A DNA stretch of 64,000 nucleotides from Ilex aquifolium (lineage: Eukaryota; Streptophyta; Magnoliopsida; Aquifoliales; Aquifoliaceae). Shown here piece after piece: positions 58,241 to 64,000 of the stretch. The notes below the pieces were generated by a model. It saw only the letters and a list, made by a program, of their open reading frames with translations. It ran no database searches and was not told where the DNA came from. The stretch lies in assembly GCA_951799425.1 (NCBI GenBank), contig OX637395.1, positions 16,230,951 through 16,294,950 on the forward strand, in the 5' to 3' direction. Both the position numbers and the translations under genes were made by a program. Numbering within the stretch: position 1 is the first letter of the stretch; every line of letters starts with the position of its first letter.

Positions 58241-59532
58241 AGTATATATACTAAGCACAAGGAATGTCAAAACTAAATTAATTCTACATGGAAGATATGT
58301 ATGATAATCGACACGAAAGACATGAATCCTTACTTCATCAAGAAAGGAAATGGAGAGCCACGAACCTACTTTCTTGTGCTGGAGGAGAACTAGAAAGAAG
58401 TAGACCTTGATCCATGGCCAGGTGCAGAGGAGGTAGGGACGGAGAAAACGTGCTTCATACGCCAGTGGTCGAAGATCGGCGAAAGTTGGTTGTTGGATGA
58501 ATAAACGAATGAAATCAAGAAAAAGATCGAAGAATTCAAAGGACGATTTGGAACAAATAAATGGAAGAACCAAAGTTAGATGGATTCACAAAGACTCTAT
58601 GGATAGAAACTAAAAAAGAAATATAGAAGTAGTTTTGATGATTCAATAATATTATTATTATTTTATTGCAATTCAAAGTTATTAGTTACTTCGACTGGAT
58701 GAAGCTTAGCGATGGAATAATGAAATTAAGTCATAATTCATTAGTGTAGTAGCAACTGCAGACGGGGTCGGCACGTCGATTCTTGATTAATAGTCTTCCT
58801 TTTTCCACTATCTTTTTTTTACCAAAAAATGCAGCCTCTACCATTATAAAAAAGAAAATGAAAGCAATATGATTCATCTCATCTTCAGGCTGCCGCATTC
58901 CAACAATTTGATGTTGAACTCCATTAATCTAGTTGTAAGGCTGGGATAATATTGAAGGCACTGGTGAAAGGTAGAATCCCATTTTTTTCATTGGGTCCGG
59001 GTAGAGACCAAAGATCTTGAGTGACCGATCTGGCAGTACAACTCAAAAGATAAAGAATTCTCGTTAATTTATTCATGCTCGTTCCAAGTTCGAAGTCCAT
59101 TTGTACAAATAAGAATCCCCTTCATTACATGATTTCTTCTTCATATAGATAGATATAGGATCTATCGGACAATTACTTAGAAGTACATTTTGTGATACAA
59201 CTCTTCCTATTTGATAGACAAGAATCCATGATCTGAACCAATCTTACCTGGGATCGCAAATCCCAAGTTTGTCTATGAAGAGCAGATCTAATTGTATTAG
59301 TGTCTTTAATTGATTTTTTCCGTGTAATACTAATCGATAGAGCCTCGTTGATAAGTGCTACAAGATCTCAGGTGAAAAATGGAAAGTGTTCAATTGGAAC
59401 ATGAAAACGTGACAAAATTGGTCCTAGTTACGTGTCGACCCTACCCGAATCTTCGAGAAATTCATATGTTTCCGTGTGAATATTGGTGCAAGGACATTGA
59501 TAAAAAATAGAGTTATCATGCTACTGTGAAAA
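58241..59532. other. Organelle-like DNA, probably plastid spacers
   Basis: Continuous organelle-like sequence with many A/T homopolymers and words such as CGGGGTCGGCACGTCGATTC. Reading frames are broken on both strands and no gene could be named. Confidence 0.4.
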
Positions 59533-59603
59533 AATATGCTAGACGTACTCAATTGGGTGAAATTTATGAATTAGATCGTGCTACTTTGAAATTCGATAGT
59601 GTG
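59533..59603 (+). pseudogene. psbB: Plastid psbB (CP47) fragment
   Basis: The frame reads [20 protein letters not shown], then FDSV, matching the C-terminal third of the photosystem II CP47 protein just before its last large lumenal part. Only about 24 codons remain. The sequence then leaves the gene. Confidence 0.85.
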
Positions 59604-60384
59604 AATTCAGAATAAAAGGGCTCGCTTTGACCGTTAAGAATAGGTAACCCATTCTCTTTATTTGTTTATATTGCATGAACTCTCTTCTCTTTATGGTCTG
59701 ACTTGTTTTTGGGTGGGATGATTTTTTCTTCTCCACTAGTGGCAACAAAGTTCTTGGTAATTTGCAAGGGGGAAGGAAGTTCTCCACTCATTTCATTCAT
59801 TCAGTGCTTGGGGTGAGGTGCAACCCAATGAGAATGGATAAGAGGCTCGTGGGATTGATGTGAGGGGGCAAGGATGGCCATATTTCTTGGAGCGAACAAG
59901 ATGTGCTTCTATCGCTTTAGTGATTTATGTGCTTTTATAGCGATAGCGGCTTCAGTGCTTACATCTATTGCCCCTATCTTATCTATTTAAGTTAGATTTT
60001 CTTTTTTCTTCTTTATCTCTGATCTCTGTAGCTAGGAAAGCATGAATTAAGTTAAACTAACCAGCTGAGCTAACCAAACAAAGACCCGTTAATGAAGGCC
60101 CTTGGTCCTACAGAAAACGATAGGAAAGGTAGCAGAGAAAGAAATAATGTTTTCGAATGTTGTGACAAAATCTAATAAGAAAGGCTCAAAAAGTGTAAAA
60201 TAAATATGAGAAGTGCGTGATGCCGTAGACAGACATGACATACCACATGTAGCCAACTGACTATTCTTCACTCCATTTAACTTTGTGTTTAAGATCTTTT
60301 AAGAGAGACTACAATTGAGAGATTCTGCTCTTACCAAAAAAAAGGTATAAGACAACGTTTACAAGGCAAAGCAATGAGAACCTC
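59604..60384. other. Organelle-like DNA between psbB and nad2 fragments
   Basis: No gene was recognised. Base composition and word use resemble plant mitochondrial spacer. Confidence 0.4.
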
Positions 60385-60720
60385 TATGTCGGGAACTTAT
60401 AGCCCAAGAAAAGACACCGAATAGCTCATGGATCAAGTTTGTGATTAGCATAGAAGGAATTCAATCACTACTAATTGATATTTTTATTTATGCATCAATG
60501 ATGATAGATGCATTAACCTTAGTTTCAGCATTACAACAAACTCGTGTCAAATATATAGCGGATTTGGGCGCTCTAGCCAAAATGAATCCTATTTTGGCCA
60601 TTACCTTCTCCATTACTATGTTCTCATACACATGAATACCCTTGTTAGCTGGCTTTTGTAGCAAATTCTATTTGTTCTTCACCGCTTTGGGTTGTGGGGC
60701 TTACTTCCTAGCCCCTATCC
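60385..60720 (+). pseudogene. nad2: Mitochondrial nad2 exon fragment
   Basis: The main frame (about 60441-60632) reads ISIEGIQSLLIDIFIYASMM, then IDALTLVSALQQTRVKYIAD, LGALAKMNPILAITFSITMF and SY. This matches NADH dehydrogenase subunit 2. Upstream, SGTYSPRK and SSWIKFV appear in shifted frames. After a stop, LLAGFCSKFYLFF and ALGCGAYFLAP continue in another frame. The indels show a non-functional nuclear copy. Confidence 0.9.
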
Positions 60721-61581
60721 TGGATCTAGCCAGGTTCTATTGATCATGTCCCCTTCCCAATAGTTCTACCATGTTGTGGGGCCACTTTGGCTTTACGAGA
60801 GAAAGCTTGCCAGAGAAAAAAGTCTTTATTTTCCCATCCCGGGTTATACTCAGGAATTGCAATGCATCTTGCTCAGCAGGCATAGCTTGGAGTGAGAGTG
60901 TAGCGAGGGTAAGGTAAGGAAAGTGGCCGCCAGAGAGGAAGCCAAAGCAACCTATTAAGAGCAGCTAAGCTAAGATGCGTCGGAGAAATAAAATGAAAAG
61001 GACTCCAATTTCGCGTCTTAAATGAAATGAGCGGACTATAATTGACAGTATTTTATAAGATCCGATAGTATGGTAAGAAAGAAATAGATGGAATCTTTCT
61101 TTCTACAATACTATCTATTAGTGTTATTATAGTGTATAAAGTTGTAAAGTTGTACTTTACAATAAAGAGAAAGGCTTAATATAGATCAATCTCCAATATT
61201 ATCTTCGATCCAATCAACGGTCTCAAAAAATTCTACAATAAATTGGGTAGGTCGCTAGTATAGTTCCCTATCCACGATTTTGCTATGTACTGGAATAATT
61301 GTATTGGAAAAATATATAGGATGAATCTCCAAGATGAGTAGAGTAAATGCGATTTTCAATACTTTGCTTATGTACAACTACAAAGGAACAAACATTATAA
61401 TTGGATTAATATTGGTGGATCATTTTCCAGTCATTCATTGAATGATAAATCACTACAAGCGACGGAGATACACGATTTAAATCACGAAAAATCCAATATT
61501 TTAAAATTATATCTAGAATGACTGGAAAAGTAGAAACTAGACCAGAGTCACAGTACTTATTTATGGGCTAACAGGTCACAC
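60721..61581. other. Mitochondrial-like DNA between nad2 and nad5 fragments
   Basis: Non-coding, possibly group II intron or spacer sequence. The part from 61574 leftwards would be the start of a nad5 intron on the minus strand. Confidence 0.45.
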
Positions 61582-61866
61582 TTTGGCCAAGTATCCTATA
61601 AAGAGGCTCCCGAGAGCCAAAAGTATTAAAGGAATGGCCATAGGAATGGGCGCATCATGACATCGAAAGATGTCTTGCCTGAATGAATTAATTGGTACCA
61701 GAAATGTTAGAAAAAGTGAACGAAAAGAGTAATTAGAAGTGAAAATGACAGAGACACTTCCTAACCAGAAAGCAAAGTTCCCACTGATGGTATACTTAGT
61801 GTAAGCGAGCTCTAAGATCACATCTTTGGAATAAAATCCAGTTGGAAAAGGACATTTTACATGGGA
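61582..61866 (-). pseudogene. nad5: Mitochondrial nad5 exon fragment with intron edge
   Basis: The minus strand reads [20 protein letters not shown], then [19 protein letters not shown]-like [35 protein letters not shown] and FIGYLAK. This is NADH dehydrogenase subunit 5. The match ends exactly where GTGTGACC begins (61581 leftwards), a good group II intron start (GTGYG). The fragment is therefore unspliced DNA, not an mRNA copy. Confidence 0.9.
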
Positions 61867-62860
61867 TTCTCCTTTCTTTTCTCAAAGTCAATCAAGCATT
61901 GCGACTTACCTTATTTGATATACTGCTTCCAGTTTGAGTACTTCCCTTAGATCGATTGAACTCTCTTTTTTGACTAAATCTCTCTTTTTGACTAAATATA
62001 TATGAGCATAGACAGGGAATCCAAAACTATTGGAAAGAAGGATAGTTCATTTCCAGCAGAAGTCAACGAAGAAGCCAAAGTTTTCGAAAGTAGTGAAATT
62101 ATAGTCTAATTGATTTGAGATTGGATGAGTTTATGGACCATTTGCTATCCATTAGAATTCTATACGAAAGTATCTATTTACATAACACAAAGGATGGGAA
62201 TGAAGGACGGACGCCCAACCCATGCACCCCGAGAAGAAAGCTAACCTGGAATGGGATGTATTTGAATAAAAGAACGAACTCAACCGAAGAACTACAATTG
62301 AAACAAGACCGGGATTTAAAAGAAGAGCAAGAAAAATAAGATTTATTTTGACCAAAAATGAAATGGGAACCAACAACTTGCTACTCAAATCCTCCACATA
62401 AGTTAAAAATCATCTAACAAAATCAGGTAAAATCTTCTTTAATTCTCCAACAATTAATGCAATATCTTGGTAAGAAAAAAAATTTAATTTTTCTTCGTAT
62501 GATCTCAGTTAAACAACATTGTTGTGTCAACATTAAGTTATTCATGTTTGATATTAATTCAATTTATTTATAATTTGTATTAGCGGATCAAGTCAATTTT
62601 TATTCACATCAAGAATTAGTGAGTTCTAATTTATTAATTTCGTATCAGATTTATATCATGATAATATATAGTGACTAGAAATTGTCAATGTAACAAAAGG
62701 GAAAAGGCTATAACACTGTGTTGATCCAAAAAAGTTGTTGTTCTCGACGGAAAGATCCCAATCAACAGACAGTTATCAGGCGATTGTTTGTGAAGGGTTC
62801 AAATGCCTTATGTCAGGACTTCTTCGGATGAATTTAATGGACAAACACATAGTGCAAATA
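61867..62860. other. End of organelle block and AT-rich DNA
   Basis: Organelle-like character fades near 62340. From there to 62860 the DNA is AT-rich and anonymous. Confidence 0.45.
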
Positions 62861-63420
62861 ACTAATAAAAGAGGACTCCTTTATTAATTCAATCGAAAGG
62901 ACTTTGGTTACAGAAAAGACTGATTAACAACCTTGAATGCAGAAGTAACTGCCTCCTAAAACTAACTTAAAACTACTCCTAAAATGCCCAAATCGTGAGT
63001 CTTGTGGGGGGTTTGAATGTATCCTTCATCTTCTCTGATACACGCCCTTTTATAGCAATAGTCTTTGACGGTTTTGCTTCCATCGACGGTTACTGAATTA
63101 TAACTTCTAGTTAGTTATTTCTTTTTCAAATATGGTTGTGGTTGATCATCTCCCGCCTTTCTTCAATTTCTGCCACATGACATCTTGTTAGTGCATCCAG
63201 ATTGTCAGATGTCGATACATTGAATATTCATAAGATTTATTTATTTTGTGTGCATCAGTGCCCCCTCATTTAATTGGGTTTAATTAATAACCCAAATGAA
63301 TGAATAGTCATGACCGTTGTTTCCTTCAAAACACCTATTTAAAGAGTTTTGATGGCTGAACTGTTCATTTCGTTGTCTTCTGTTTGATTCCTGCTTCCTA
63401 TCCTCCTCCTTTTTCAGCAA
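62860..63420 (+). repeat. PMD-element upstream region, copy B (inverted relative to copy A)
   Basis: This is homologous to 8502-9070 on the opposite strand. In plus orientation it should lead into a PMD start codon near 63425. Copia sequence begins there instead. The conserved TATA-like motifs and AACCGTCGATGG block are present. Confidence 0.7.
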
Positions 63421-63424
63421 TTAC

Positions 63425-64000
63425 TATGAAGTTAAGGCAATTAGATCTAATAGAGGAGGTGAATTCACATCAAATGAATTCAAAAGTTTTTGTGAAGAAA
63501 ATAGAATTCATCATCATCTAACAATTCCAAGATCACTAAAAGAAGAACTACACGATTCTTGATATGACTTGGAGTATATTGAAGAATAAGAAAATGCCCA
63601 AGGAATTTTGGGCGGAAACTATTAACTGTGCCATGTATTTATTAAATCCGTGTCCCAGTAGAATTGTTCAAGACAAAATACCACTAGAAACATGGGTAGG
63701 GATTAAACCAAGTGTCTCTCATTTGCGGGTCTTTGGAAGTGTTTGCTATGCACATGTGCGGATGAGAAACAGACCAAGTTAGATGACAAGAGTGAGAAGT
63801 TTGTATTCATTAGTAAAGATGTTGAGTTTGATGAATAAGGTGAATGAGATTGGAATACTCCACAAGAGGACTATGATTTTTTTTCATTATTTGAAGAAGA
63901 GGAGGAGGCCAATGAGATCATGGAGCTACCCATTTATTTTCCACTATCACCTCTGTCACCTACCAATGTACAAGCATCTCCCTCATTATCCGAAGTAAGT
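63425..64000 (+). pseudogene. Ty1/Copia integrase fragment, truncated by window end
   Basis: The frame opens with IRSNRGGEFTSNEFKSFCEE, carrying an integrase core D/N-R-G-G-E-F motif (Asp changed to Asn). It then shifts into MTWSILKNKKMPKEFWAETI, NCAMYLLNPCPS and HLRVFGSVCYAHV, the classic post-core Copia integrase segment. A further frame change follows near 63780 (KLDDKSEKFVFI). The element continues beyond the window and differs from the Copia at 1959-5915. Confidence 0.88.

Noticed and set aside
55250-62340. True organelle genome segment rather than a nuclear insertion
   Set aside because: The named gene fragments are truncated, frameshifted and in non-native order, and the block is flanked by nuclear transposons. 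An assembly join cannot be fully excluded.

Overview
The window is plant nuclear DNA, most likely from a eudicot. It is AT-rich, has two intron-containing host genes with plant-type GT/AG splice sites, and is packed with plant transposable elements. It also carries insertions of plastid and mitochondrial DNA. I found no bacterial or CRISPR features and no unknown multi-gene system. The interest lies in gene structure, nested transposons with readable boundaries, and organelle-to-nucleus transfer.

Host genes. (1) A FLAP1/DUF1517 thylakoid-protein gene lies on the minus strand at 13177-30563. It has six exons encoding 388 residues, spread over 17.4 kb by introns full of repeats. Its likely promoter (30868-30936) pairs G-boxes with a TATA box. 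(2) A cytosolic ribosomal protein eS24 (RPS24) gene lies on the plus strand at 48326-53141. It has five exons encoding 137 residues, with a telo-box and TATA box upstream and a LINE fragment in intron 3. All exon junctions of both genes were read by hand and keep the reading frame.

Layout. 1-1958: anonymous DNA and an 800-bp GTG-type repeat. 1959-5915: decayed Copia element (LTR, primer-binding site, gag, protease, integrase, truncated RNase H) with a nested hAT MITE. 5916-9070: part of an LTR and a broken plant-mobile-domain (PMD) gene with its upstream region. 9310-12922: microsatellites, several Helitron-like ends and a MITE. 13177-30936: FLAP1, with hAT and Tourist MITEs, LINE remnants, a 31-bp minisatellite and plastid rRNA-like DNA in its introns. 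31018-33496: hAT MITE, Helitron and a small MITE. 33520-39050: Tat/Ogre-like Gypsy element broken by a 2.25-kb solo LTR and a hAT MITE. 39198-44007: Helitron carrying a MULE MITE and a hAT MITE. 44204-45360: PIF/Harbinger-type element with a captured phospholipase A1 fragment. 45760-45957: SINE. 47512-48113: hAT MITE just upstream of RPS24. 53739-55238: 1.5-kb fold-back. 55250-62340: mosaic of plastid (rpoC2, rpoB, psbB) and mitochondrial (nad2, nad5) pieces. 62860-63420: second copy of the PMD upstream repeat, inverted. 63425-64000: Copia integrase fragment running off the window.

The two host genes have no obvious functional link. One makes a plastid photoprotection protein and the other a cytosolic ribosomal protein; they share only a neighbourhood heavily remodelled by transposons. 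Members of several repeat families recur across the window (hAT MITE families, the same LINE in both genes, the PMD upstream repeat, Helitron termini).
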